Origin: Acinetobacter kanungonis
GTDB lineage: Bacteria > Pseudomonadota > Gammaproteobacteria > Pseudomonadales > Moraxellaceae
Assembly (NCBI RefSeq): GCF_009939195.1
Contig: NZ_JAACKC010000002.1
Span: forward strand, 248,001-312,000
Direction: 5' to 3'
Length of the DNA stretch: 64,000 bases
The notes beneath the pieces were generated by a model. It did not search any database. It was not told the DNA's origin and saw nothing but the letters and a program-made list of their open reading frames with translations. Below are positions 28,794-39,200 of this stretch, piece after piece; position 1 is the first letter of the stretch; each line of letters starts with the position of its first letter. A program made the translations under genes and the position numbers.

Positions 28794-30902
28794 TTAACTT
28801 GCTATAGAAGCTTCGGTCACACTGAGTGGAATGGCGAGGCGAGTGATGCGCGGGAAACCATAATGCATGCGTAAGTCGCGAATAATCTGGGCAATTTGCT
28901 TACGATTGTTGACCACAATATTGACGTAGGTTTTATGGTCATAATTGCGTACCATTTCCACCCCTGTTTTGGCTTTACGACACTGATAGATCAAATCGGA
29001 AATTTGTTCATCATCCATTTCCATGTCAATGCACAGATAGGCGGTAAAGCTAACGTCATCAAGGTCTTCAGAAGCCCATTGTAGCGGCATGATATTTTCT
29101 GGGTGTAAATGCTGTTCATGCAACAGATTGTGGCAACGTGCTCGATGCACAATCAGGCCACGACGTGAAAGATGTCCTTGAATTGGATCGCCCAGTACAG
29201 GGTTACAGCAGTGGGCATATTTAACATCAACGCCCTCAGTGCCTTGAATCAGGCGGTCTGAACTATGCTCTTCAATGGATTGCCCTTGTTGAGCAAATAA
29301 ATGATTGGCAACCAGTTGCGGTAATAAATCACCCACAGCGATTTGCTGGAACAGGCGATCTTTAGAATCTAAATGACGCCATTGCAATAGATCTAACCAA
29401 TCATCTTCAGTGAGATCCTGAGTAGAGCGATTAAACAGTCTGAGCGCACGGTTCAGGGCTTGTTCGCCCACCAATTGTTGTTCTTCTACATCTTGATCAC
29501 GCAAAATGTTTTGAATGGCGCGTCGAGCTTTTTGGGTGTTAATAAAGCTGAGCCAGTCAGGATTTGGCGTGGCAAGTACATCGGTAATAATTTCGATCAC
29601 TTGTCCGCTGAGAAGAGGGGTTGATAAAGGCTTGGTTTCACCATTAATTTTCGCCCCAACCGCATGGTTGCCTAAGAATAGGCTGGCAGAATAGGCAAAA
29701 TCCACGGCTGTCGCACCTTGTGGTAATTCGTGTAATTGCCCGTGTGGGGTATAGACCCAAATTTTTTCTTGATGTAGATAATCCAGCAAATCATTAAATG
29801 TAGTTTTGGCGCAACTACTATCAATCAGCACATTCAGGTTTTGCATGGAGGCTTGAATGGCAGAGCGGCAAGCTTGCGGTGCACTTTCACCCAGTACCAC
29901 GCCAAACCGTGCCGCTTTACGCATCAGTTCGGTCTGTAGCGTGAGAGACAGTGTGGTTTTTTCACCTTTAAGGCGCAGCATCAAAGATTGGTTGCCGCCA
30001 GGTAGGGGGCGACGAATATGATCTTGATAGGACAAGACTTGGAAATGTTCTTTTAAAATTTCAGCAAGATTATCGCAATCGGCGATACTTTGTAGAATGA
30101 TTTCAAAGGCATGACTATGGGTTAGTTCTTGTAAATCAATATCATTTTTTACGAAGTGGCGGAGTAGTTCAATGTTGTTGTTTTTCTTTTTAATACGACC
30201 GCTAATTTGGTTTTGTTGTAAGAGCGACGTGAGGTTTTTTTCCCAGATGGCCTGATATTCACAGCGTTTCGGCTTGGTTTTGGCTAAGGCTTCTTGAACG
30301 TTGTTGAACATGTCTAAATCAAGATTTTGATAACACAAATGTTCAAGATTATCTGCCATCTCGTTCATGCCGACGAGGCGTGCCATTGGGACAAACACAT
30401 CAAAGGTTTCTTGGGCAATGCGCGCACGTTTGTCTGGGCGTAGTGACTCCAGTGTGGTCATATTATGATAGCGATCGGCTAATTTAATAATAATGACACG
30501 TGGGTCTTGTAGGGTGGCTTGTAAAATTTTTCGGAAAGAGGCTGCTTTGTTATATTCTTTGTCGCTGGAATGGCTGAGTTTGGTGACGCCATCGACCAGT
30601 TCTGCCACGGTGCGTCCAAATTTTTCGCTAATATCTTCTTTGCTAAAATCGGTGTCTTCAATCACATCATGCAGGAGTGCGGCCATTAAGGTTTCAGCAT
30701 CTAAGCGCATATGCGCCAAAATACAGCTGACGGCAATCGGATGTAAAATGTAGGGTTCACCACTTTTGCGGGTAATTCCATCATGGGCAATATCGGCATA
30801 ATCGCAGGCCGCAAGCACTCGTTCGACTTCACTTTCATTGAGATAAGCGTCGATAATCACATTGAGTTGTTGTTTGGCTTGGCTGACTTCTGCGCCTGGC
30901 AT
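28794..30902 (-). CDS. spoT: SpoT, (p)ppGpp hydrolase with degenerate synthetase domain
   Basis: 702 residues. Order seen: HD hydrolase domain (HPIAVSCILAHMRLD; ALLHDVIEDT; KLADRYHNMTTLESL), a synthetase-like domain, TGS (VYTPHGQLHELPQGATAVDFAY), a zinc-finger/helical region (VKYAHCCNPVLGDPIQG) and a C-terminal ACT domain. The synthetase part lacks the usual motifs: the DIYAFR-type Asp/Arg motif is SHAFEI, and EVQIRT is LTLQTE, so ppGpp synthesis is not expected. Moraxellaceae SpoT proteins are known as monofunctional hydrolases, consistent with this. Separated from rpoZ by a terminator, so it likely has its own promoter in 30903-31080. Confidence 0.95.
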   Translation of the reverse strand: MPGAEVSQAKQQLNVIIDAYLNESEVERVLAACDYADIAHDGITRKSGEPYILHPIAVSCILAHMRLDAETLMAALLHDVIEDTDFSKEDISEKFGRTVAELVDGVTKLSHSSDKEYNKAASFRKILQATLQDPRVIIIKLADRYHNMTTLESLRPDKRARIAQETFDVFVPMARLVGMNEMADNLEHLCYQNLDLDMFNNVQEALAKTKPKRCEYQAIWEKNLTSLLQQNQISGRIKKKNNNIELLRHFVKNDIDLQELTHSHAFEIILQSIADCDNLAEILKEHFQVLSYQDHIRRPLPGGNQSLMLRLKGEKTTLSLTLQTELMRKAARFGVVLGESAPQACRSAIQASMQNLNVLIDSSCAKTTFNDLLDYLHQEKIWVYTPHGQLHELPQGATAVDFAYSASLFLGNHAVGAKINGETKPLSTPLLSGQVIEIITDVLATPNPDWLSFINTQKARRAIQNILRDQDVEEQQLVGEQALNRALRLFNRSTQDLTEDDWLDLLQWRHLDSKDRLFQQIAVGDLLPQLVANHLFAQQGQSIEEHSSDRLIQGTEGVDVKYAHCCNPVLGDPIQGHLSRRGLIVHRARCHNLLHEQHLHPENIMPLQWASEDLDDVSFTAYLCIDMEMDDEQISDLIYQCRKAKTGVEMVRNYDHKTYVNIVVNNRKQIAQIIRDLRMHYGFPRITRLAIPLSVTEASIAS

Positions 30903-31081
30903 ATAACACCTTTACCTATACCATGAAAAAGCTATTCATCATTTCAGTTTTTAATAAAAAGCAAAGTGCGAAACTTGTCAAATTTTTTGTCGAAAATTCG
31001 CAAATCGTCAGTTTATAAAAAATAGAATGGTTTGAGTTAATGTTATAACTGTTCTTGAAGAAATATTAAAGTTCCAAGCAT

Positions 31082-31108
31082 AAAAAAGCCTAGTTAAAAA
31101 CTAGGCCT
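31082..31108 (-). terminator. Terminator after rpoZ
   Basis: GCCTAGTT (31088-31095) pairs with AACTAGGC (31099-31106); on the minus strand six T follow (31087-31082). Confidence 0.88.
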
Positions 31109-31126
31109 TTACATAATTTTTCTAAC

Positions 31127-31408
31127 TTATTGGAAAGAAAAACCATCTAAATTAAGATTGTTTGCAGAAAGTGCAAGATCAAGGCTTGAAGTTTGATAGT
31201 CTTGCTCACGTTGCTTCAAAATATCTTTTGAAACGTGACCGACTGCAATTTCACGTAATGCAACCACTGTTGGTTTATCATTGTCCCATTCTACAGTTGG
31301 TTCAATACCTTGACGTGCGAGTTGACGCGCACGTTTGCTTGCCACTAGTACAAGCTCAAAGCGGTTGTCTACATGGTCTAAACAATCTTCAACGGTTACG
31401 CGTGCCAT
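31127..31408 (-). CDS. rpoZ: RNA polymerase omega subunit
   Basis: 93 residues. Small subunit that wraps the beta-prime C-terminus and helps assembly; also part of the ppGpp site 1. Seen: [30 protein letters not shown], the conserved omega N-terminus, and [11 protein letters not shown]. Lies 77 bases after gmk on the same strand, the usual gmk-rpoZ-spoT order. Confidence 0.96.
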   Translation of the reverse strand: MARVTVEDCLDHVDNRFELVLVASKRARQLARQGIEPTVEWDNDKPTVVALREIAVGHVSKDILKQREQDYQTSSLDLALSANNLNLDGFSFQ

Positions 31409-31485
31409 AAGTGTTCTCGTTTAAATGCTAATGCTGAAACAGACTGTGCAGTATAAAATGCTTTCAGTTGAGACTCAAGTTTTAA

Positions 31486-32109
31486 TCACGATTCAACAGG
31501 CGTGATCAGCTTCTGGATGAGATCCTGATGGCGATTGGCTTGCTGGGTAAGCACCAGACGATTTGCAGTAATGACTGATTCCAAATCATGCAGCGCTTTA
31601 TTAAAGTCATCATTAATAATGACATAGTCAAAATTAACAAACTGCTGCATATCTTCAACAGCACAACTCAAGCGATGTTCAATCACTTCCACGCTGTCTG
31701 TGCCACGGTTAGATAAACGTTGGCGTAAATCAAACTGGCTTGGCGGTAAAATAAAAATCTGTTTAGATTCTGGGAAGAGTTTACGCACTTGCTGCGCACC
31801 TTGCCAGTCAATCTCAAGTAAAACATCATGTCCTTTGGCCAATTGTTCTTTTACAGTCGCTTGTGCTGTACCGTAATAGTTGCCAAAAACTTCTGCATAC
31901 TCAATAAACCCGCCTTGTTCAACCAAAGCCAGAAAATCTTCTTTTTGCGTGAAATGGTAATGTACACCATCGAGTTCGCCTGGGCGTTGACCACGAGTAG
32001 TATGAGACACAGAAACATGTAGGTTGTTTACACGTTCAAGTAGGGCTTTTACGAGAGATGTTTTGCCAGTTCCTGAGGCAGCAGAAACGACAAACAAGAG
32101 ACCCGACAT
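31486..32109 (-). CDS. gmk: Guanylate kinase
   Basis: 207 residues. Phosphorylates GMP to GDP. Seen: P-loop SAASGTGKTSL (residues 9-19), the GMP-binding region SVSHTTRGQRPGELDGVHYHF, EYAEVFGNYYGT, and LLEIDWQGAQQV. Divergent from ispH across a 135-base gap. First gene of gmk-rpoZ(-spoT-ridA). Confidence 0.96.
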   Translation of the reverse strand: MSGLLFVVSAASGTGKTSLVKALLERVNNLHVSVSHTTRGQRPGELDGVHYHFTQKEDFLALVEQGGFIEYAEVFGNYYGTAQATVKEQLAKGHDVLLEIDWQGAQQVRKLFPESKQIFILPPSQFDLRQRLSNRGTDSVEVIEHRLSCAVEDMQQFVNFDYVIINDDFNKALHDLESVITANRLVLTQQANRHQDLIQKLITPVES

Positions 32110-32244
32110 GATATTTTTCCTGATATGATAAAATATCTTCTCTATTTTAGAGTAGACGAGCTGTAAACTAAATAGCTAGCTGTATTTTAGTTTGCATAAA
32201 TTTAGCAACGTATGACGTGCATTTAAGTGAGCAATGAGGGTTTT

Positions 32245-33195
32245 ATGGAAATTGTATTGGCTAATCCGCGTGGTTTTTGTGCAGGGGTAGACCGAGCCAT
32301 TGCGATTGTAAATCGTGCACTTGAGTGTTTTCAGCCGCCAATTTATGTACGTCATGAAGTAGTACATAATAAATTTGTGGTGGATGACTTACGTCAGCGT
32401 GGTGCAATTTTTGTCGATGAACTTGATGAAGTTCCTGATGACAATATTGTGATTTTTAGTGCACATGGCGTATCTAAAGCGGTGCAACAAGAAGCTGAAC
32501 GCCGTGGTTTAAAAGTTTTCGATGCGACTTGTCCATTGGTGACTAAGGTGCATATTGAAGTGACCAAATATGCGCGTGAAGGTGTAGAAGCGATTCTGAT
32601 TGGTCATGAAGGGCACCCTGAGGTCGAAGGTACCATGGGGCAGTATGACAAGAAAAATGGCGGTGACATTTATTTGGTTGAGGATGAGGAAGATGTTGCG
32701 CAATTAGATGTGCGACACCCTGACAAAGTGGCTTTTGTAACACAAACAACCTTGTCAATTGATGACACGGCCAAAGTGATTGATGCGCTACGAAAAAAAT
32801 ATCCAAATATTCAGGGACCACGTAAAGATGATATCTGCTATGCCACACAAAACCGCCAAGATGCGGTACGTGATTTAGCTGAGCAATGTGATGTGGTGCT
32901 GGTTGTTGGTTCTCCAAATTCGTCGAATTCGAATCGTTTGCGTGAGCTGGCAGAGCGTATGGGTAAAGCAGCGTATTTAGTCGATAATGCGGAACAGTTA
33001 CAACAAGCTTGGTTTAATGAAAACACCAAAATAGGGGTGACAGCAGGCGCTTCTGCACCTGAAATTCTGATTAAGCAAGTGATTCAACGTTTGCAAGATT
33101 GGGGGGCGAAAGTACCAGAAGAACTTGCTGGTCGAGAAGAAAATATTACCTTTAGTTTGCCGAAAGAGTTACGTATTCCTGTAACCCAAGCTTAA
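32245..33195 (+). CDS. ispH: 4-hydroxy-3-methylbut-2-enyl diphosphate reductase
   Basis: 316 residues. Last step of the MEP isoprenoid pathway, producing IPP and DMAPP. The three 4Fe-4S ligands are visible: C12 (GFCAGVDRA), C96 (DATCPLV), C198 (DICYATQ), with catalytic-region HEVVHN and SNSNRL. I start at ATG 32245, preceded by TGAGGG; the open frame extends to GTG 32227 but the conserved protein begins [10 protein letters not shown]. Confidence 0.97.
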   Translation: MEIVLANPRGFCAGVDRAIAIVNRALECFQPPIYVRHEVVHNKFVVDDLRQRGAIFVDELDEVPDDNIVIFSAHGVSKAVQQEAERRGLKVFDATCPLVTKVHIEVTKYAREGVEAILIGHEGHPEVEGTMGQYDKKNGGDIYLVEDEEDVAQLDVRHPDKVAFVTQTTLSIDDTAKVIDALRKKYPNIQGPRKDDICYATQNRQDAVRDLAEQCDVVLVVGSPNSSNSNRLRELAERMGKAAYLVDNAEQLQQAWFNENTKIGVTAGASAPEILIKQVIQRLQDWGAKVPEELAGREENITFSLPKELRIPVTQA

Positions 33196-33235
33196 AGTGA
33201 TAAATACTTAACATTCTATTTTTATTAATAATTTG

Positions 33236-33271
33236 ACAGGTGATTGGTTTTTGACAATCATCTGTTTTTTT
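33236..33271 (+). terminator. Terminator after ispH
   Basis: ACAGGTGATTG (33236-33246) pairs with CAATCATCTGT (33255-33265), including one G-T pair, followed by TTTTTT. Confidence 0.85.
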
Positions 33272-33358
33272 ATGCCTTTTATCCAGTTTGTGTTCGTTTT
33301 GTAAAAAAAAGAAATATGATTTTAAATAGGGTAAAAGATTAATTGCCTTGGGGGAAGT

Positions 33359-33823
33359 ATGCACAAAAGTCGAGGATTTACCTTAATTGAGTTAATGGTG
33401 ACGATTACTGTGTTGGCGATTATCGCGATGATGGCAGCGCCTTCTTTGGGATTATTGTTGGAAAAGCAGAGATTTCAGGGAAAAGAAAGAGAATTGCTTT
33501 CGGTCTTAGCTCAGACTAAAAGTCAGGCTATTTTGAAACGCACAAATACAACGGTAAATCTTAATTCAACAAGCGCAAATACTGATACAGCAATAAATTG
33601 GGACAAAGGCGCTAATATTACTTTAACAATTCAAACGTTATCTTCTAGTCAAACATTGGGTTCCTATTCTGGAACTAGTTTAATTTTTGATAAAAATGGT
33701 TTGGTTAGTAGTTTAAGTCAAGATGCTTTAATTAGTTTATGTAACTCAAACTTAAAGAAAAAAAAGCAGTTGGTATTAACTCGATTAGGTGCTGTTTATA
33801 CCAAACCTGAGGGGGCATGTTGA
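33359..33823 (+). CDS. Minor pseudopilin FimT/FimU (GspH-like)
   Basis: 154 residues. Prepilin leader MHKSRG followed by FTLIELMVTITVLAIIAMMAAP with Glu5; the rest is a GspH/FimT-type beta domain ending KPEGAC. GGGGGAAG lies directly before the ATG. In Pseudomonas FimU helps prime pilus assembly; FimT-like proteins may bind DNA for transformation. Which role applies cannot be decided here. First gene of the minor pilin operon; its stop overlaps the pilV start. Confidence 0.85.
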   Translation: MHKSRGFTLIELMVTITVLAIIAMMAAPSLGLLLEKQRFQGKERELLSVLAQTKSQAILKRTNTTVNLNSTSANTDTAINWDKGANITLTIQTLSSSQTLGSYSGTSLIFDKNGLVSSLSQDALISLCNSNLKKKKQLVLTRLGAVYTKPEGAC

Positions 33824-34383
33824 TGAAAATATTAAAAAATCAGGCAGGTGTGGGTATGGTTGAGGTTTTAGTAGCTTTACTAGTGCTTGCAATTGGAGTA
33901 TTGGGCTACGTGGCTTTACAATTGCGTGCATTGGATGCATCTGCTGAAGCATTAAGTAAATCGCAAGCCATACTCGTAATGCGGGGAATAGCTGAGAATA
34001 TACGTGCTAATCCTAATGCTTTCTCAAATTACCCTGCTTTAATACAAAGTTATAGTAATTATTCATCTAGTACATCAGAGCCAACATCCTGTCTTAACTC
34101 GGCTTGTACAGCACAGCAAATGGCAACCTATGATGCTTATAATGCAGCTAAAAGCGCAGATCAGTATGGAATGAAAATTACCATGGAAAATTGTCCAGGT
34201 GTAACCAGTTCTATGAGTTTGCAGCGGAAATGTTTATTTGTTTTTTGGGGTAAGACGCAGCCTAATATTACAACGACTACAACAAATGGGGTAACAACGA
34301 CTACAGTAGATGCTTCAAACTGTATGTCAAGCTCAGGAACCTATGTAAGCGGCTCATCATGTTTAATGATGGAGGTTTATTAA
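33823..34383 (+). CDS. pilV: Minor pilin PilV
   Basis: 186 residues. Prepilin signal MKILKNQAG then VGMVEVLVALLVLAIGVLGYVALQ, with Glu5 in VGMVE, matching PilV. The globular part is Ser/Thr-rich with several Cys. Start 33823 (TGATG overlap with the previous stop) has GAGGGGG 7 bases upstream; the ATG at 33817 is too close to it. Minor pilins PilV, PilW, PilX and FimU form a priming complex with PilY1. Confidence 0.85.
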   Translation: MKILKNQAGVGMVEVLVALLVLAIGVLGYVALQLRALDASAEALSKSQAILVMRGIAENIRANPNAFSNYPALIQSYSNYSSSTSEPTSCLNSACTAQQMATYDAYNAAKSADQYGMKITMENCPGVTSSMSLQRKCLFVFWGKTQPNITTTTTNGVTTTTVDASNCMSSSGTYVSGSSCLMMEVY

Positions 34384-34384
34384 G

Positions 34385-35398
34385 ATGACTGTGACTTCTA
34401 AAAATTTGCAAAAGGGTTTTACCTTGATAGAACTAATGGTTGCTTTAGTTCTAGGATTGATTCTAGTTGCGGCAGCAATTCAGCTTTTTACTGGTGGAAT
34501 TTTATCTAGTCAATTGCAACAAGCAAATGCTGACATTCAGGAGAGTGGAGTGTTTGGTATGGATTATATGTTGCAAGATATCCGCTTGGCGAATGTGGGT
34601 AATACAACGAATTTAGAAATAAATGATCAGACGGCTTATGGAGGTATTGTTCTTACAGGTTCTTCAGCGGTGGACACTACAAATGTAAACTTTGTGCCTA
34701 AAATAGGTGCTACAACCTATATCGATTCAGCATTATTAAGCCGAGGTAGTGGTGATAGTGTTTCATCTACTGATAATTATTGGAAAGGATTATCTAACGC
34801 CAACAGTACAGCAGGTACAGTTCAGGTCAGTGATCAATTGACGATACAATTTATTGCTCCATATCAGATATTTAATTGTGAGGGAGAGATCGTTTATCCT
34901 GGGGATTTGGTCGTACAGCGTTACTTTCTAAGAGTTGATGCAAACGGCACAGGTGCTAGTGATTTAGCGCTGGCTTGTGATGCAAACACTCCCGCAGCCA
35001 CAGCTACTGCAGTATCAGCCCAACCGGCAGTGATTAATGGGTTGGGAACTGCAGGACAAATTATCATTCCTAGAGTTGATCACTTTCACATACTTTTAAA
35101 AGCACGTGATGAGGCTGGAAATTTAAGCTCTTATACTATTCCTCAATATAGGGCTGCAGCAGCTGCTGCTAGAGCGACAACGCCAACGGCGAAAAAGGCG
35201 CCAAGAATTTTAGCTGTTCAAGTTTCTGTGCTTATTCGCTCAACGAATAATGCAAAAAATACAGCAGTGGATCCTAGCCAAGCTACTTATGTAATGTTGG
35301 ATACAACAGTGAAAGCTACAGATACATCAACTCGCTTTTTAAGACGAACGTATAGTTCTACGGTTGCTTTGCGTAATGCAATGGGAGACCGTTTATGA
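34385..35398 (+). CDS. pilW: Minor pilin PilW (ComB-like)
   Basis: 337 residues. Leader MTVTSKNLQKG then FTLIELMVALVLGLILVAAAIQLF with Glu5. The large C-terminal domain fits PilW. GGAGGT lies upstream. It overlaps pilX by four bases (ATGA). By position it corresponds to comB in the Acinetobacter baylyi competence region; that equivalence is inferred from gene order. Confidence 0.85.
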   Translation: MTVTSKNLQKGFTLIELMVALVLGLILVAAAIQLFTGGILSSQLQQANADIQESGVFGMDYMLQDIRLANVGNTTNLEINDQTAYGGIVLTGSSAVDTTNVNFVPKIGATTYIDSALLSRGSGDSVSSTDNYWKGLSNANSTAGTVQVSDQLTIQFIAPYQIFNCEGEIVYPGDLVVQRYFLRVDANGTGASDLALACDANTPAATATAVSAQPAVINGLGTAGQIIIPRVDHFHILLKARDEAGNLSSYTIPQYRAAAAAARATTPTAKKAPRILAVQVSVLIRSTNNAKNTAVDPSQATYVMLDTTVKATDTSTRFLRRTYSSTVALRNAMGDRL

Positions 35399-36207
35399 AG
35401 CTCTTAACACCGACGTACACTTTGCATCGGCAACAAGGTGCGACATTGATCGTTGTTTTGATTATTTTGCTCATTGTCACTGTTGTTGGAATAATGGCTA
35501 TTCGTGTTGCCGTTGTTTCCTTGGGAGTGGCGACGAATAGTCAGGTAGGTCAATTAAACTTTCAGTCCTCAGATACACCGCTTTATTTATTGGCAAACAC
35601 AGATCCAGCGATTTTAACCAATTTTGGCAATGTTGTGGGTGCTAGTCTGCGTGCACATGATAGTAGCCCAGGCGCTGAGTATATTTTTTGTTATAAGCCG
35701 ACCTCTTCGACCGTGAAATTTTCTCAAACGGTTGATGCTGCCTTAATTCGGGCTGGTTCAGGTAATGATGCAGTTAAAGAGGCTGGTCTAGGTAATGGTT
35801 TTTGTACACTTGATACAGATTTTGGTAGTAGCCGTGCTGCAGTGGTTACTCAAGTGGCAGTAAGTATTCCGACAGATGCTAGTAATGAGGCTCCAGGTTC
35901 TAATTTACCGCGCGGCATTAATTTAACTGAGGGTGCGCAACTTCCGAAAAGTATGACCTCGACACAACGAATTCGGGTAATTTCCACGGCAATGTTACCA
36001 GCGTATTCTTCAACAGCAATATCCACAATTCAGGCAAACTGTTTGAGTGCTGCTCATACTAAAATTAACGATAATCTTTCTGATGCATTGAAAGATAAAG
36101 AAACACTTGCGGATTGTTTGAGAACGAATAATGTTCCCTTTAGTGTTCAAGTTCAGGAATTTAATTATCTGAATAAATTGACTGAAGTCACAGCACCGGG
36201 CAGTTAA
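35395..36207 (+). CDS. pilX: Minor pilin PilX
   Basis: 270 residues. Leader ends RQQG, then ATLIVVLIILLIVTVVGIMAIRV; position 5 is Val rather than Glu, as in tip-type GspK/PilX subunits. A later region with Cys residues (QANCLSAAH; ADCLRTN) follows. Located between pilW (4-base overlap) and pilY1 (12-base gap), the usual order. Likely part of the priming and adhesive tip complex. Confidence 0.83.
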   Translation: MKLLTPTYTLHRQQGATLIVVLIILLIVTVVGIMAIRVAVVSLGVATNSQVGQLNFQSSDTPLYLLANTDPAILTNFGNVVGASLRAHDSSPGAEYIFCYKPTSSTVKFSQTVDAALIRAGSGNDAVKEAGLGNGFCTLDTDFGSSRAAVVTQVAVSIPTDASNEAPGSNLPRGINLTEGAQLPKSMTSTQRIRVISTAMLPAYSSTAISTIQANCLSAAHTKINDNLSDALKDKETLADCLRTNNVPFSVQVQEFNYLNKLTEVTAPGS

Positions 36208-36219
36208 GGAGAAAATCAA

Positions 36220-39200
36220 ATGAATAATAAATTTAAACGGAATAAGCTGTGGCTTGCAGTATGTGCGAGCTCATTAACAATGTCATGGTTAATGGTATCT
36301 TCGGTTGTGCGTGCAAGCGATTTACAGATTTATGCAGTACCTGAATCTGGTAAAAAAACGCTGATCATGATGCTAGATACCTCGGGGAGTATGGATGGCT
36401 ATGATAATTGTCAGACTACTAAAACTTCTCCATATCAGGAAACTGTAACTATTGGAGGTGTGAGTCAAACGATCAGTTACACACGTGATTCTACAAGCTC
36501 GGGCTGCTCATCAGGTCGTAGGAAATATACTCGTTTGAGTCGATTGCAAGATGGTATGTTTGCTTTCTTAAATAGTGATAATTCTGAATTGCCACGTACG
36601 AGTGTTGGCTTGGGAAATTATTCTGCGAATGGTGATGGTAAAACGGGGCAAATATTAGTACCAGCTGCACCCTTAGGTGTTGTTGGTAGTGAGCAGCGAG
36701 CTAAATTAAAAAAAGCGATAGCTAATTTAACCGCTTCAAGTTATACACCTACTGCACATGCCTATGCAGAAGCTGCTGCTTATTTAATGGGAACTTCAAC
36801 TTACGCTGTCGATAATATTCCTGTAACGGCTTACAAGGAAATCTTTCGGATTGAAAGAACGGGAGGCATTTTTAATAGAAAATATTCCGTGTATGAGTGT
36901 AATAATAGTTGGAATAATACTAGTCAAAGTGGTTCTAATTATTTTCAAACTTGTGCGCAATGGAAAACTACTGCTTATCTTAGTAATCTTAGTAGCGAAC
37001 CTAGTAACTCGATGTTGCCAAGTTATGAGGCAAGGGATAGTGATTATAGTGGTAATCTTAGGTACTATTATACATATCAGGATACTACTTATAGCCAAGT
37101 AAATAATACGGGGATTGCAAATTCTAAGATCAAGGATGCCACATATTCAGGAATCGTAGTTGACCGTACAGCTTCAGACGCAACTGCTAGATATTCATCT
37201 CCGTTGCCTACTGTAGCTAATCGTCAAAGTTGTGACGGCCAAGGTGTTTATATTCTGTCCGATGGTGAAGCAAACAGATCTAGTAATGAGGAGGCACTTT
37301 CTGTTATGAGGGCTTCCTTAACTCCAACGTACGCAAGTACTTTAAATTGTAGTGATAGTTTGGTCGATGCAAATGGCAATACTGCTGCTTCCGCTTTGGG
37401 GTGCATGGCTAATTATGCCAAAAAACTATTTAATCCAAGTACCAATCCATCTGGAGTATCAATAAAAACAGCATTTGTGGGGTTTGGTTCTGATATGAAT
37501 AGTATGACGGAATCATATGTAAAGTCTTCTTGTCAGTTGTCATCACGTGCATATAATGATCCAATCACAAAAACTGCTCCAAATGACAGATGCTCTCCAG
37601 GAACGACTTTTGGTGTTCCTGCGCCATCTTCTCAAACTGCTTATGATGGTGGTTATGGTAATGGTGGTTTTTTTATTGCTGATACCGATAATGAAGTTAC
37701 CCAAAGTGTATTGGAGTTTATTCGTAATTTAGGTTCAGCTCCTCTTGCACCTTTAACTACAGGTGCGATTGCTGTACCGTATGATGCTTTGAATCCAAAG
37801 ACATTAGATACAACAGGTTATTTACGTGCACTAGAACCGAACCCTGCCAGTACTTCTTTGAGCTGGCGTGGTAATTTAAAAAAATATGAAACTATATTAT
37901 CTGGTACCAATGCGGGAGCTTTTAGGGATAAGTCAGGTAATCTAGTTTATAACAGTACTGGTGATTTTTCTAAAACGACGAAAGATTACTGGAACTCTGG
38001 AACAACCATTGGTGCGACATCATATAGTTATGATGACGGTGGTAATATTGAAATAGGTGGTGTGCGTTGGCATATGCCTGTGCCAATATTAGGTCAAGCT
38101 GAAGAGCGAAATGCTAGAAACGAAATTGTTAAATATGCTTATGCGTCATCTGGTGTGGTACGTAACTTTTATACAGATGCTGGTGCATATGATGCAACGT
38201 CGACTAATTTAGCAGCATTATCTGGCTCGAGTTCTGGTACAACGCTTTTACAAATCCCGACCTCTCCTTCAGGAGGCTATACTACAGCACCGAACAATAG
38301 TGCTTCATATATTCTAAACCAGTTTGCTACTGCAACCACAATCAAAGATTACCCAGTATTATTGAAAAGAAAATTATTAAATTATTTGGGTTTTAACTTA
38401 GAGCTTACGACAGATACTTTGCCTACAACATTATCAGTCTCTAATGAGCCATATTTTTCATTGGGTGGGATTGTGCATTCTTATCCAGTACAGCTTACAT
38501 ATTCCGGAACATTAGATGCAAATGGTGATCTAACATCAACAAGAGATCGTTCAATATTATTTGGTACTATGGAAGGAGGGTTACATATTGTAGATGCTTC
38601 AAATGGAGATGAGCAGTCGGTCTTTGTTCCTGTGGAGATTTTAAATGATACAGTGAAGTCCAAAGCATTATCTCCAACAGCTACTGATGTAACAGCACCC
38701 TCTCATGGGGTGGATGGTGCATGGGTCGCTGATCCAGCATATACAATGACAAGTAGTACCAGCGGTACAACTACTACTACTAAAGTTACTGCAAGTCGAA
38801 TGAATGTCTATGGTGGTATGCGTATGGGTGGCGGTAGCTACTACGGCTTAGATGCCCTCAATCCGAAGAAGCCGAAACTATTGTTTAGAATTAATAGCAA
38901 TACTAGTGGTTATGGTGATATGGGGCAATCTTGGTCTAAACCAGTACTTGCAAATGTTCGTTATGGCGGTGTGATTAAGCGGGTGATGATCATTGGTGGG
39001 GGGTATGATCAATGTTACGAAAATCCTAATTTTAAATTAGGTGCGACAGGTTTAACTTACCCAAATAGCAGTTGTAATGGTAAATCAACAGCTAAAGGAA
39101 ATGCTGTATACCTTGTAGATGCATCAAATGGCGATCTAATATGGTCGGCTACTTATGATAGTAGTGCACTTGATACTGATGGGAAGAAATATCTTAAACA

